The notes under the pieces: generated by a model
The model's input: only the letters and a program-made list of their open reading frames with translations
The model's database searches: none
Told to the model about the DNA's origin: nothing
Shown here: positions 8,534 to 15,246 of the stretch, one piece after another
How the letters are laid out: each line of letters starts with the position of its first letter
Numbering within the stretch: the first letter of the stretch is position 1
Assembly: GCF_935825525.1 (NCBI RefSeq)
Contig: NZ_CAKXZT010000117.1
Location: 4,234 to 68,233, forward strand
From: Mesorhizobium escarrei
Lineage (GTDB): Bacteria > Pseudomonadota > Alphaproteobacteria > Rhizobiales > Rhizobiaceae
DNA: 64,000 bases
Reading direction: 5' to 3'
Program-made: the position numbers and the translations under genes

Positions 8534-8782
8534 CTAACCATGAGGAAGGAGCATCTTGGCCTCCTTAGCGGCAGCCTCGAATGCCTTCCGTATCTCCTTG
8601 GGGTCCACCTCCTCGCCACCTAAGGCTTGAAGGCATAGGGCCGACGCTTGGTGCCACTTGGGTCCCTTCTTGGGCCACTTGAGGAGCTGCTCGGCGGCAC
8701 CCCTGGCATTGTTGCAGGCGTAGCTGACACCGACCAGCTCGGTCTTCACGAACACCGGAGGGGAGAACCAGTAGGTTGCCAT
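8534..8782 (-). CDS. DUF982-family protein
   Basis: An 82-aa protein with the DUF982 pattern: an N-terminal strand (WFSPPVFVKTELVGV), then AAEQLLKWPKKGPKWHQASA, CLQALGGEEVDPKEIRKAF and EAAAKEAKMLL. DUF982 is a small family common in Hyphomicrobiales chromosomes and plasmids, of unknown role. The start at 8782 is preceded by GGGAGAAC close to the codon. It is first in the three-gene minus-strand run and so places these genes as host-range cargo rather than core phage functions. Confidence 0.75.
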   Translation of the reverse strand: MATYWFSPPVFVKTELVGVSYACNNARGAAEQLLKWPKKGPKWHQASALCLQALGGEEVDPKEIRKAFEAAAKEAKMLLPHG

Positions 8783-8952
8783 AGGGAGAACCTAGAGCGG
8801 CAAGAGGCCGTCGATAAGGGAACGATCTAGGCCCGCGCGGGTTTACAATCGCGGCGATCGCTCCTCCGTGGAATACAGCCGCCGTGGGGTCCGTCGCCCC
8901 TCCCTCTCAACGGCGGCGGGCTCCTCCCTTAGCAGAGCCAATGAACGGAGCC

Positions 8953-9135
8953 TTACTCGGCCCGTCTGGCGCGATCAATCGCCTCAAGCAATGAAGCTAG
9001 CGTTGGCGGCAGCTCTGGTTCGACCTCCAGCCCAAGCAGCTTGTGTACGTGATGACGATTGTCTTCAGCACTGATGAACTGCCGAATGGCCTCGGCAAGT
9101 GGGGGCTTTTGCCCGGCGTTATCACGCTTTGACAT
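8953..9135 (-). CDS. hypothetical protein, 60 aa
   Basis: Starts MSKRDNAGQKPPLAEAIRQF, followed by ISAEDNRHHVHKLLGLEVE and a helical C-terminus PPTLASLLEAIDRARRAE. It is soluble and mostly helical. The ATG at 9135 is favoured over an in-frame start at 9192. Size and the EP-x-LP-x-x-L-x-x-L-L ending faintly recall NepR-type anti-sigma-factor antagonists, but the defining residues are not convincing, so I assign no function. Confidence 0.45.
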   Translation of the reverse strand: MSKRDNAGQKPPLAEAIRQFISAEDNRHHVHKLLGLEVEPELPPTLASLLEAIDRARRAE

Positions 9136-9393
9136 GTCTGCATGTCCCAACCCCGCCCAGGCCGCAACTCCCGGAATACGCAATGGTTCCATTAGGGGTC
9201 ACGAATGTTTGGCAGCTAGTGCAGCCAGGGGTCTCGTCAGCCAATTCTATCCCTCGCCGCTCAATTGTCACGAGGGCGTTACCCCACGCGGTCTTGCGCT
9301 TGCCCTGTCTCGGTGCTTGGATGGGGGTCTGGTGACGACGCGCCAGCCACGGTCTTGCAGAGGTGACCGGCGCGCCGCCTTTATGGGGTTAGA

Positions 9394-9606
9394 TCAGGTT
9401 TGGACCCAGATCAGGGGCTGGCTTTGGACGCCGGTCCCCGTTTCCCATTGCTCGACCTTATCGCCTGGAATGTAGCTGACAAGCGGAACAACAGTGACTA
9501 TTTCGTGACCATACCAGAACGGCTGATGGTCGGAAATTGGCTCGCCAAGACCACCAGGCCGACCATCAATCTTAATCAGATTGTTGGGTCCGCTCCGCCA
9601 ATGCAA
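9394..9606 (-). CDS. doubtful small protein, 70 aa
   Basis: A TTG-initiated reading frame with a balanced amino-acid composition (GEPISDHQPFWYGHEIVTVV, then PLVSYIPGDKVEQWETGTG) and a weak AGGAAA upstream. An equally long frame lies on the other strand and neither matches a family I know. The surrounding 9136-9730 stretch is otherwise without a convincing gene. Confidence 0.25.
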   Translation of the reverse strand: MHWRSGPNNLIKIDGRPGGLGEPISDHQPFWYGHEIVTVVPLVSYIPGDKVEQWETGTGVQSQPLIWVQT

Positions 9607-9730
9607 AAGCCTGCAAATTTCCTGGACTTGCCGATGTCTTGATCAGCGTTGGAAATACGATGGTCTGGGAAGGCTGCTGGCTGATAGGCTTATCCGGCGC
9701 AAGCCTGCTGGGCTGTCTGATTGACGGACC

Positions 9731-9763
9731 ATTATCCCCCTCAGTACAAGAGAGAACGCTCGA
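9731..9763 (+). repeat. 33-bp direct repeat, copy A (candidate phage-polymerase promoter)
   Basis: Starts ATTATCCCCCTCAGTACAAG and ends AGAACGCTCGA. Copy B at 9796-9828 differs at one base. Upstream of the plus-strand gene block. Its layout (ATTA, C-run, TCA, purine-rich AGAGAGA) loosely parallels the T3 promoter consensus ATTAACCCTCACTAAAGGGA, which makes it a candidate for the element's own polymerase. The match is by eye only. Confidence 0.55.
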
Positions 9764-9795
9764 TCACGTCAGATCGCTTGTCGGATGGCTGGGAC

Positions 9796-9828
9796 ATTAT
9801 CCCCCTCAGGACAAGAGAGAACGCTCGA
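9796..9828 (+). repeat. 33-bp direct repeat, copy B
   Basis: Identical to copy A except for G instead of T within CAGGACAAG; spacing is exactly 65 bp. On the minus strand both copies read CTGAGGGGGATAAT, a word shared with other intergenic parts of the element. Confidence 0.6.
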
Positions 9829-9878
9829 CGTGCTGATGAGTGTCCCTTGTCTACCCGGTTCACCTGAGCATCATACCT

Positions 9879-9933
9879 AAGGTTCACCTATAAGGGTCAC
9901 ATAGAGGTTCACTATAAGGTTCACCTATAGGGA
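9879..9933 (+). repeat. tandem 12-13 bp iteron-like array (AGGTTCACCTAT)
   Basis: Four adjacent units start near 9881, 9894, 9906 and 9919 with consensus A-R-G-G-T-T-C-A-C-Y-T-A-T; a further GGTTCACC sits at 9857-9864. The array ends TTCACCTATAGGGAGG, which resembles the T7 promoter's initiation region (CACTATAGGGAGA). Options are replication iterons, repressor or integrase binding sites, or polymerase promoters. Confidence 0.7.
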
Positions 9934-10416
9934 GGGGTTAGGGGAGGAACCTGAGGTGCTACCTGATGTGGAACAGGGACAGAGTAGTCCCTTGATCAAT
10001 CCATCTCTAAGGTGCCCCTGAAGTGACACCTGATCAACTTCCTCGGAGGGCACCCTCGGTGACGTGAAGCTGCACAGGCTCCGTAGTCACCCTCTCTGAC
10101 CATCTTCTAATGAACATCTATCAAAGCTGGCCCCCTGTGTGGTGGGTTGACGATGTCGAGACTTGCAAAGGTCTCCTCCGGTAGCTGAGCCAAGGGTTTC
10201 TCCTTCCCCTGTGGTTCCGCATGGGGCCAGTTTTGATAGCTGCTCATTCGCAAGAAGACGTTCTCGGCTGACAGCCTGCGAGCGCACTCCCAGATCACTC
10301 CTGACCTGATCCAGTCCTCACCTGCTGTTCTCCCAGACTTCGAGGTTGGTCAGGTCGGGAGTGACCTCCCGCAAGCCATCGGCTGAGGACAGCCTCCCTT
10401 CCCCACCAAAAGGACC
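9934..10416. other. non-coding region before the plus-strand block
   Basis: About 480 bp with several short inverted repeats (for example CCTCGGAGGGCACCCTCGG around 10051) and CCTGATC/GATCAGG-type words. Two short minus-strand reading frames (10087-10298) exist but lack a properly spaced ribosome-binding site. I see no supported gene. It may hold leader or promoter sequence for the gene at 10417. Confidence 0.4.
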
Positions 10417-10779
10417 ATGTTATCTGAACGACCGAAACGAAAGTACACGATGCCGAGGCGCACGTTTGCCTCGAAGGAAGACGCTGCAGCGGCCCGCAAG
10501 GCTTACCTGAAGGCGTACAACAAGTCCTATCAGCGGCCCGATGAGGATGCCTATAGGGCTCAGAGCAGAGCCGCCTACTTCGACAACCCGGAGCCGGCCC
10601 GAGAGCGCGAGAACAGCCGGTATCGCACCGACCCTGACTTCAGGGCGAGGAAGCTCGAAGCGGCTCGCCAATGGCGTGAGGCCAACCCTGAGCGGGTGCT
10701 GGCGTATCGCGAAGAGGCCCGGATCAACCGCCTCAAAGGCAGGGTCGTAAAGGCCAAAGCTGCCTCGAAGGATACCTGA
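10417..10779 (+). CDS. small basic helical protein with YRE/ANPER repeats
   Basis: A 120-aa, strongly charged protein rich in Arg, Glu and Ala. Helical repeats include AYLKAYNKSYQRPDEDAYRA, ARERENSRYRTDPDFRARK and AARQWREANPERVLAYREEA. This pattern is common in small phage proteins and in the N-terminal part of HNH/endonuclease-VII-type phage nucleases, but no nuclease motif is present. A similar YRE-ANP pattern occurs in the protein encoded at 21084. The ATG at 10417 has AAAAGGA only 2 nt away; the internal ATG at 10450 is an alternative. DNA or nucleoprotein binding is inferred from charge only. Confidence 0.55.
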   Translation: MLSERPKRKYTMPRRTFASKEDAAAARKAYLKAYNKSYQRPDEDAYRAQSRAAYFDNPEPARERENSRYRTDPDFRARKLEAARQWREANPERVLAYREEARINRLKGRVVKAKAASKDT

Positions 10780-10789
10780 ACGATGGCCT

Positions 10790-10866
10790 GAGGGGGTCGG
10801 AATGTTACTCGATAAAATGTGAGCGGGGGATCAGATAACAAGCACGCGCGCCGACCCCCCGGTGCC
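10790..10866 (+). repeat. 75-bp element repeat, copy R2
   Basis: Starts GAGGGGGTCGGAATGTTACT and ends CGCCGACCCCCCGGTGCCCC. The ends form a perfect 9-bp stem (GGGGGTCGG, 10792-10800, with CCGACCCCC, 10851-10859) around a 50-nt loop holding TGTGAGCGGGGGATC and AGATAACAAGCACGCGCG. It lies directly after the stop of the 120-aa gene, so it could be a terminator or structured RNA. A partial third copy of the leading 19 bp is at 20813-20831. Confidence 0.75.
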
Positions 10867-11729
10867 CCCTCGGTTCCAGCCATGATGCCGGCAAAGTGCC
10901 TGTCACAGATCACCCTGGGCGAAACGCGACACGATGCGCGCGCGGTGCAACGCTTGGTGCCTGTCGGTGCAACGCTTGGTGCCTGCATGGTGCCTGTCAT
11001 GTGACCATGAGGCGGTCTGAATTGATCCTGCCATTGTAGACCGGATCATGCATGATGGTTTCATGTGGTCTGCATCCGTTGTTCTGGGCTTCATGCAGAC
11101 CGGCATCATGCAGACCAGTTCATGCAGACCGATAGGACGCCTCTCGACCATGGCGCTGTCGATTGTTCAAGATTGAACAGACTGGTCTGGCGCTCGATCT
11201 CGCTTGTTACGTTATTACGTGACGTCAAGGCTGGGAATGTTGATGCGCCTCCGTTGCTATCGGTGTCAGTGTCGTTCAAGCGCCCGCAGTGACGCAAGCG
11301 GTGCCGCCTTCAGTGCCCGTTCAGGGCCCATGCAGTGACGCATGAGGTGACCGAGAGGTGACCTATCGGCTTCACCATGGATTTTCTTTTGCCGTAAATT
11401 CAATGCCTTAGCTTGGAAATGACGCCATCTGTGCATTTTTTCAATTCAGTCCTCTTGCGTACCAGTCCGATATCGTACACATTACAGCCATCGACGCGGT
11501 GACGAGCCGCTGGGAACCGGATGGAACCGGGTCGGGGCAAGGCCAACGTCCTTGTCGATACGCAACGGGACACACGGCATCCGTTAGGCAGACGGCGCGG
11601 GAGCGCAACAAGCCGCATCAACAATGGAAGCCTTGGCGAATGGTCTGCGAGGCTCTGTCAGACAGTCGACCGATTAAGCGACTGCCTTGCCGAACCCCAC
11701 AAAATCACCACCACGCAGGAACGACCACC
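10867..11729. other. repeat-rich non-coding region, candidate origin or control region
   Basis: About 860 bp without a supported gene. It holds two tandem 22-bp units (10943-10964, 10965-10986, each CGGTGCAACGCTTGGTGCCT plus 2 nt) and a partial third; three CATGCAGACC copies (11092, 11107, 11121) with an inverted copy at 11067; the palindrome ATCATGCATGAT (11045-11056); the operator-like palindrome GTTCAAGATTGAAC (11165-11178); and ACGT-rich palindromes near 11205-11225. Such a cluster is typical of a replication origin or regulatory hub. Confidence 0.55.
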
Positions 11730-12515
11730 ATGTTCTCAGGAACTCTCATCCGCTCTGGTAACAACGCGAAGACCGTCAAGGGCGATGACGTCTACGAAAC
11801 CGCCATCATGTACCTTGCGCCTCATACGCTGGCCGCGAAGATACTGGTCGACAGCAAGGCTAATCTTCTGGGCAATGTCTGCCCGCTCGCCGACTTGGCA
11901 GCCTGCAGCGAACCGTGCCTGAACACCGCCGGTCGTGGCCGCTTCACCAACGTCCAGATTGCCCGGGCTCAGAAGACCCATCGCTACTGGTCAGACCGCG
12001 CCGCATTCATGGCCGATCTGGTCGACGATCTCGAACGCTTTGTCCGCTACTGCAGCAAGGCCGGTCGCAAGCCAGCCTGCCGCCTTAACGGCACCTCTGA
12101 CATTCAATGGGAAGTGGCGCATCCATGCCACCGCGACGGGAACCGCTTCGGGTCCATCTTCGAGGCTTTCCCTGAGGTGCAATTCTACGACTACACGAAG
12201 GTTTACAAGCGGGCTTACCGCTCGCTGCCGGCTAACTACACGCTGACCTTGTCCTACTCGGCAGCCAACCCGGTTTATGCCGACGCCATCGTCAAGGCGC
12301 ATGTCGAGACCGGCGCGAACGTCGCCGTGGTCTTCCGCACCAAGGAAATGCGCGACAGCCTCATCGGCCTCCGCAGCTACTTCAACGGCACTCCAAGCCG
12401 CGTCATCGACGGCGACGAAACCGACATGCGCTTCCTTGACCCTAAGGGCGTGGTCGTCGGGCTCTTCGCCAAGGGCAGCGCCAAAGACGACACCTCGGGC
12501 TTCGTGGTCGGTTAA
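11730..12515 (+). CDS. Gp88-like / DUF7227-type phage protein
   Basis: A 261-aa protein of a family found in many phages and plasmids, with unknown biochemical function. Visible signatures: an N-terminal small domain (NAKTVKGDDVYETAIMYLAP), a Cys-rich motif with CPLADLAACSEPCLNTAGRG, the conserved RLNGTSDIQWE, FPEVQFYDYTKVYKR and NYTLTLSYSAANP, and a C-terminal DGDETDMRFLDPKGVVVGLF. Four closely spaced Cys suggest a metal site. The ATG at 11730 has AGGAA upstream; a longer open frame back to 11499 has no family match. It is the first gene after the repeat-rich control region and so probably leads the plus-strand operon. Confidence 0.82.
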   Translation: MFSGTLIRSGNNAKTVKGDDVYETAIMYLAPHTLAAKILVDSKANLLGNVCPLADLAACSEPCLNTAGRGRFTNVQIARAQKTHRYWSDRAAFMADLVDDLERFVRYCSKAGRKPACRLNGTSDIQWEVAHPCHRDGNRFGSIFEAFPEVQFYDYTKVYKRAYRSLPANYTLTLSYSAANPVYADAIVKAHVETGANVAVVFRTKEMRDSLIGLRSYFNGTPSRVIDGDETDMRFLDPKGVVVGLFAKGSAKDDTSGFVVG

Positions 12516-12555
12516 GTCCGACCACCCATCAACAGCACATTGAAGGAACCGACAC

Positions 12556-12861
12556 ATGGCATTTCCGCAGCACATGAACCGCACCGAACAGCGCATCGTC
12601 GGTGCCATCATCCGCAAGGCCCTCAAGGTTGGCTATCTCGTCTCGGTCTATGACGGCGAGGAGTGGGCGCTGGTCAAGTCCACCAACTACGAAGCTATCA
12701 CTGCTGAGGTCGCTGCCACGGACGCAACCACACTCCGCTTCCGGCTCTCCGGTGGAGATAGCGTCGGCACGGTCTTCCTCGTTCACGGCAACGACGAGGA
12801 TGTAGTCTGTGACCATTCGGACAATGAGGCGATGACGTTCCTCGTCGGGGGGATCGCTTAA
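12556..12861 (+). CDS. hypothetical phage protein, 101 aa
   Basis: Starts MAFPQHMNRTEQRIVGAIIR and continues KALKVGYLVSVYDGEEWALV, then strand-rich TLRFRLSGGDSVGTVFLVHG and an acidic NDEDVVCDHSDNEAMTF. Alpha/beta composition without membrane segments. It resembles small phage proteins often found near the Gp88-like gene, whose function is unknown. The ribosome-binding site is GAAGGAACCGACACATG. The stop overlaps the next start by one base (TAATG), indicating translational coupling. Confidence 0.7.
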   Translation: MAFPQHMNRTEQRIVGAIIRKALKVGYLVSVYDGEEWALVKSTNYEAITAEVAATDATTLRFRLSGGDSVGTVFLVHGNDEDVVCDHSDNEAMTFLVGGIA

Positions 12862-13145
12862 TGGCCATGACAATCGAAGAACTCGAAGACGCCCTTATCG
12901 GTCGCGCCTTCAAGGTCGGTGACAAGGTCAAGCTGAATGCCAGCGCCCTGTCCCGCACCTATGTGGCTGAACCCGGCACAAGGGCAGTCATCACCGGGGA
13001 AGCCTTCTTCCTACCGTCCGGTCGACTGGTCCAGCCTCTGGTCTGGCAGTTCACCGGCAAGAGCCAACCCTACCACCAGAAGGACGGTGCCTACAGCGTC
13101 GTCGACTTCGAGCTGGTCTCACGAGGAGCGGTGATCAATGCCTGA
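12861..13145 (+). CDS. hypothetical phage protein, 94 aa
   Basis: Starts MAMTIEELEDALIGRAFKVG; the middle GDKVKLNASALSRTYVAEPG and later VWQFTGKSQPYHQKDGAYSV suggest a small beta-barrel or SH3-like fold (GDKVKL opening), inferred from pattern only. Coupled to the gene before (TAATG) and overlapping the next start by 8 bp (ATG at 13138). Function unknown. Confidence 0.65.
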   Translation: MAMTIEELEDALIGRAFKVGDKVKLNASALSRTYVAEPGTRAVITGEAFFLPSGRLVQPLVWQFTGKSQPYHQKDGAYSVVDFELVSRGAVINA

Positions 13146-13551
13146 AACCATCTTCACCGCTTCCATGTTCTACCGCAACGGGACCCTGGCTCCATCGCCA
13201 ATGGGGCGGAGCGCCCAGGAGTACGCCATGTGCCTGTTGAACCATACCCGTAACACCGCCCGTAGCGTGCTGGTCGAAGGGGAGGAGTACATTGCTGCGC
13301 TCGACCTGCTCCACCCCAACGAAATGAAGGCGCTGGTGGACAACGTCTACCGCTTCGCTAAGCGGAACTGCAGAGCATGCCGCACAAATGTTTATGGAGA
13401 GGACCTATTGGTCATCCCAGTACGCCGAGTACACATACTGGCCACCTACATCTACCACAAGGCACATGGAGAAGACTTTCGGGCCTGCTTTGATGAACTA
13501 CCAGTAGCCATCCCCGAACTCTCTTGGGGAAGATGGGTGATCTACCTATGA
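13138..13551 (+). CDS. hypothetical phage protein, 137 aa
   Basis: Starts MPETIFTASMFYRNGTLAPS. It is helical in the middle (IAALDLLHPNEMKALVDNVY), with a CRACRTN motif that might bind metal with C in YAMCLLNH, and ends in a Trp-rich tail (LSWGRWVIYL). No signal peptide. The frame overlaps the previous gene by 8 bp, so coupling is likely. No family recognised. Confidence 0.6.
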   Translation: MPETIFTASMFYRNGTLAPSPMGRSAQEYAMCLLNHTRNTARSVLVEGEEYIAALDLLHPNEMKALVDNVYRFAKRNCRACRTNVYGEDLLVIPVRRVHILATYIYHKAHGEDFRACFDELPVAIPELSWGRWVIYL

Positions 13552-13618
13552 CGGAACGAGATTTCTCCTCATGATCACCGTAACACCGCCCTCCATCAAC
13601 CGAAGGAACCCCGAACCA

Positions 13619-13879
13619 ATGATCCAGACCAACGCGAACGCTCCGACCATCCGGGCCGAGCTGCAAGAACTCATCGACCGCCTTCGAGCCTGCCAGAAGG
13701 TGCCAGACCCCATTGCTGTCGTTCTGATCGATCATGCCGAGAGCGAGGTCGAGGGCCTCAGCGACGACAACGCGGTGATCGACGACACCGACCCCGTCTT
13801 CACCACCATGGATGCTCTCATGACGGCCATCGAAGAGCGCACCGAAGCCGACCTCGACGACGACGAGGGGATCGCCTGA
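13619..13879 (+). CDS. acidic small protein, 86 aa
   Basis: Starts MIQTNANAPTIRAELQELID; very acidic C-terminus (EERTEADLDDDEGIA), mostly helical. I chose the ATG at 13619 because it carries the element's usual GAAGGAAC ribosome-binding site; the in-frame ATG at 13571 is less well placed. An acidic DNA-mimic or anti-restriction role is conceivable from charge alone (T7 Ocr is acidic and lies in the early region), but there is no sequence resemblance that I can claim. Confidence 0.55.
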   Translation: MIQTNANAPTIRAELQELIDRLRACQKVPDPIAVVLIDHAESEVEGLSDDNAVIDDTDPVFTTMDALMTAIEERTEADLDDDEGIA

Positions 13880-13931
13880 TCTATGCCCAAGACGTAGGAC
13901 GATCTCACCACAATGAAGGGAGGATTTATCG

Positions 13932-14363
13932 ATGCAGCTACCGTCAAAGCCCCGGCTCACCGACCGGGACCGCTACACGGCAATAGTTAGGGCCATCATG
14001 GTCGTTGACGAGTTCAATAAGATCGCACCGGACATGCCCGTCCGTCAGATACGCCTGTTCCTCCAAATCGCTCGCGAACCCGACCAGCCCTTGGCCAAAT
14101 ACGCCCGTCTAATCGACCTCCCCGCCGGTGGCACCGCAGCCCGCCACTTCGCTGCCCTGAGGCCCGCCGAGGAGACCGAGGGGTACGGCACCCGGAAGAT
14201 GCGCCACTCCGGCCTTGGGTTGATCGAGACCTACCCCGACCCTAACGACAAGCGCAACCAGTTAGCCCGCCTGACTAGAAAGGGCGAGGAGGTCCTCAAC
14301 TCAATCGTCCACTTCATTGAGGAGGATCACTCGATAGGACAGCAGTACCGCGTGCGCGAGTAG
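13932..14363 (+). CDS. MarR-like winged-helix DNA-binding protein
   Basis: A 143-aa protein. An N-terminal helical part (DRDRYTAIVRAIMVVDEFNK) precedes a winged helix: VRQIRLFLQIAREPDQPLAK, then KYARLIDLPAGGTAARHFAA as the recognition region, and the wing GLIETYPDPNDKRNQLARLT, ending in a helix KGEEVLNSIVHFIEED. This is the MarR layout with the typical wing D-P-N-D-x-R. Ribosome-binding site AGGGAGG. It probably regulates the element's own genes. A decayed partial paralogue lies at 15033-15245, so the gene was duplicated around the recombinase gene. Confidence 0.78.
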   Translation: MQLPSKPRLTDRDRYTAIVRAIMVVDEFNKIAPDMPVRQIRLFLQIAREPDQPLAKYARLIDLPAGGTAARHFAALRPAEETEGYGTRKMRHSGLGLIETYPDPNDKRNQLARLTRKGEEVLNSIVHFIEEDHSIGQQYRVRE

Positions 14364-14396
14364 CCCCACCACCACCCAAGAAGGAAATTAACCACC

Positions 14397-15032
14397 ATGA
14401 GCTTCATCCGCGCCTATCTCCGCGCGTCAACCAAGGAGCAGGACGCCACCCGCGCCCGTCAAGACCTCGTCCGCTTTGCCGAGGAACGCGGGCTCAGGAT
14501 CGCATCTTACCACATTGAAAATGAGAGCGGAGCCACGCTGCACCGCCCGGAGCTGCAGAAGCTGATCGCCGATGCCTACGAGGGCGACGTGATCCTACTC
14601 GAACAGGTCGACCGCCTGAGCCGCCTCAACTCCGACGACTGGAACAAGCTCAGGGCCGACCTCAAGGCCAAGCGTCTCCGCATCGTCGCGCTCGACTTGC
14701 CGACCTCGTGGACAATGGCCGGGGGCGATGCAGACGCCTTCACCAGCCGCATGTTCGAGGCCATCAACGACATGCTTCTGGACATGCTCGCCGCCATCGC
14801 TCGTAAGGACTACGAAGATCGCCGCAGAAGGTCCGCTCAGGGCATCGAGAGGGCCAAGCTGGCGGGGCTCTACAAGGGCCGTTCTGAGGACGCCGAGTTG
14901 CTCTTCCGGGTCGAGGAAGCTCTGCGGGCGGGCCTCTCGTGGGGCAAGACCATAAAGACTGTCGGTTGCAGCCGAGCTACGGTAGCCAAGGTCGCCCAGC
15001 GGGTCCGTACCGCCGACCCTACCGCCAACTGA
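14397..15032 (+). CDS. serine recombinase (resolvase/invertase family)
   Basis: A 211-aa protein. The N-terminal catalytic domain shows YLRASTKEQDATRARQDLVR with the nucleophile S11, later LLEQVDRLSRL and the Arg-rich RKDYEDRRRRSAQGIERAK of the E-helix, then a C-terminal helix-turn-helix (GLSWGKTIKTVGCSRATVAK). Size and layout fit the small resolvase/invertase group, not the large serine integrases. It could resolve dimers, invert a DNA segment or act on the element's repeats. Ribosome-binding site AAGAAGGAAATT. It precedes the polymerase gene, from which it is separated by a decayed MarR-like fragment. Confidence 0.9.
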   Translation: MSFIRAYLRASTKEQDATRARQDLVRFAEERGLRIASYHIENESGATLHRPELQKLIADAYEGDVILLEQVDRLSRLNSDDWNKLRADLKAKRLRIVALDLPTSWTMAGGDADAFTSRMFEAINDMLLDMLAAIARKDYEDRRRRSAQGIERAKLAGLYKGRSEDAELLFRVEEALRAGLSWGKTIKTVGCSRATVAKVAQRVRTADPTAN

Positions 15033-15245
15033 ACGTCAAGCAATGCCTTCCGGTGGCAACAGCAGCCGGAACTTCTGCAGGAGCCTGAGGTCGCCGCAGC
15101 GCACCTCGGCAAGCCGCTCAAGCACACTGGCCTCAGCCTTATCGAGGCCCTCCCCGATCCGAACCGCCAACGCCGATCCCGCCTGTTCCTCACACCTAAG
15201 GGACAGCGGGTCCTCAACACCATCGCCCATCTACTCGAAGGATAG
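15033..15245 (+). pseudogene. remnant of a MarR-like gene (C-terminal half)
   Basis: The frame that follows the recombinase stop, without a start codon, encodes HTGLSLIEALPDPNRQRRSR and then LFLTPKGQRVLNTIAHLLEG, ending at TAG 15243-15245. It aligns with the wing and last helix of the intact protein at 13932 (SGLGLIETYPDPNDKRNQLA, then KGEEVLNSIVHFI). It therefore looks like the tail of a second copy, left after insertion or duplication of the serine recombinase gene. The polymerase start follows after one base. Confidence 0.75.
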
Positions 15246-15246
15246 A

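Noticed and set aside
8953..9135. NepR anti-sigma-factor antagonist
   Set aside because: Only the C-terminal L-L spacing is similar; the conserved NepR core is absent and no PhyR or EcfG gene is nearby.
9751..9933. CRISPR array from the spaced repeats at 9.73-9.93 kb
   Set aside because: Only two 33-bp copies plus short adjacent 12-13 bp units; no regular spacers and no cas genes nearby.
10819..11292. Small plus- and minus-strand frames in the repeat-rich region
   Set aside because: Composition follows the repeats (His/Met/Gln runs), with no ribosome-binding site or homologous pattern.
11499..11729. Longer start for the Gp88-like protein
   Set aside because: The upstream stretch lacks family resemblance and overlaps repeat-rich DNA; ATG 11730 has a ribosome-binding site and begins the conserved domain.
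13619..13879. T7 Ocr-like anti-restriction protein
   Set aside because: Acidic and small, but no Ocr sequence pattern is visible; charge alone is not enough.
15043..15246. N-terminal 68-residue extension of the RNA polymerase
   Set aside because: The extension is Ser/Arg-rich and overlaps the decayed MarR fragment in another frame; the ATG at 15247 with AAGGAT gives a T7-like N-terminus.
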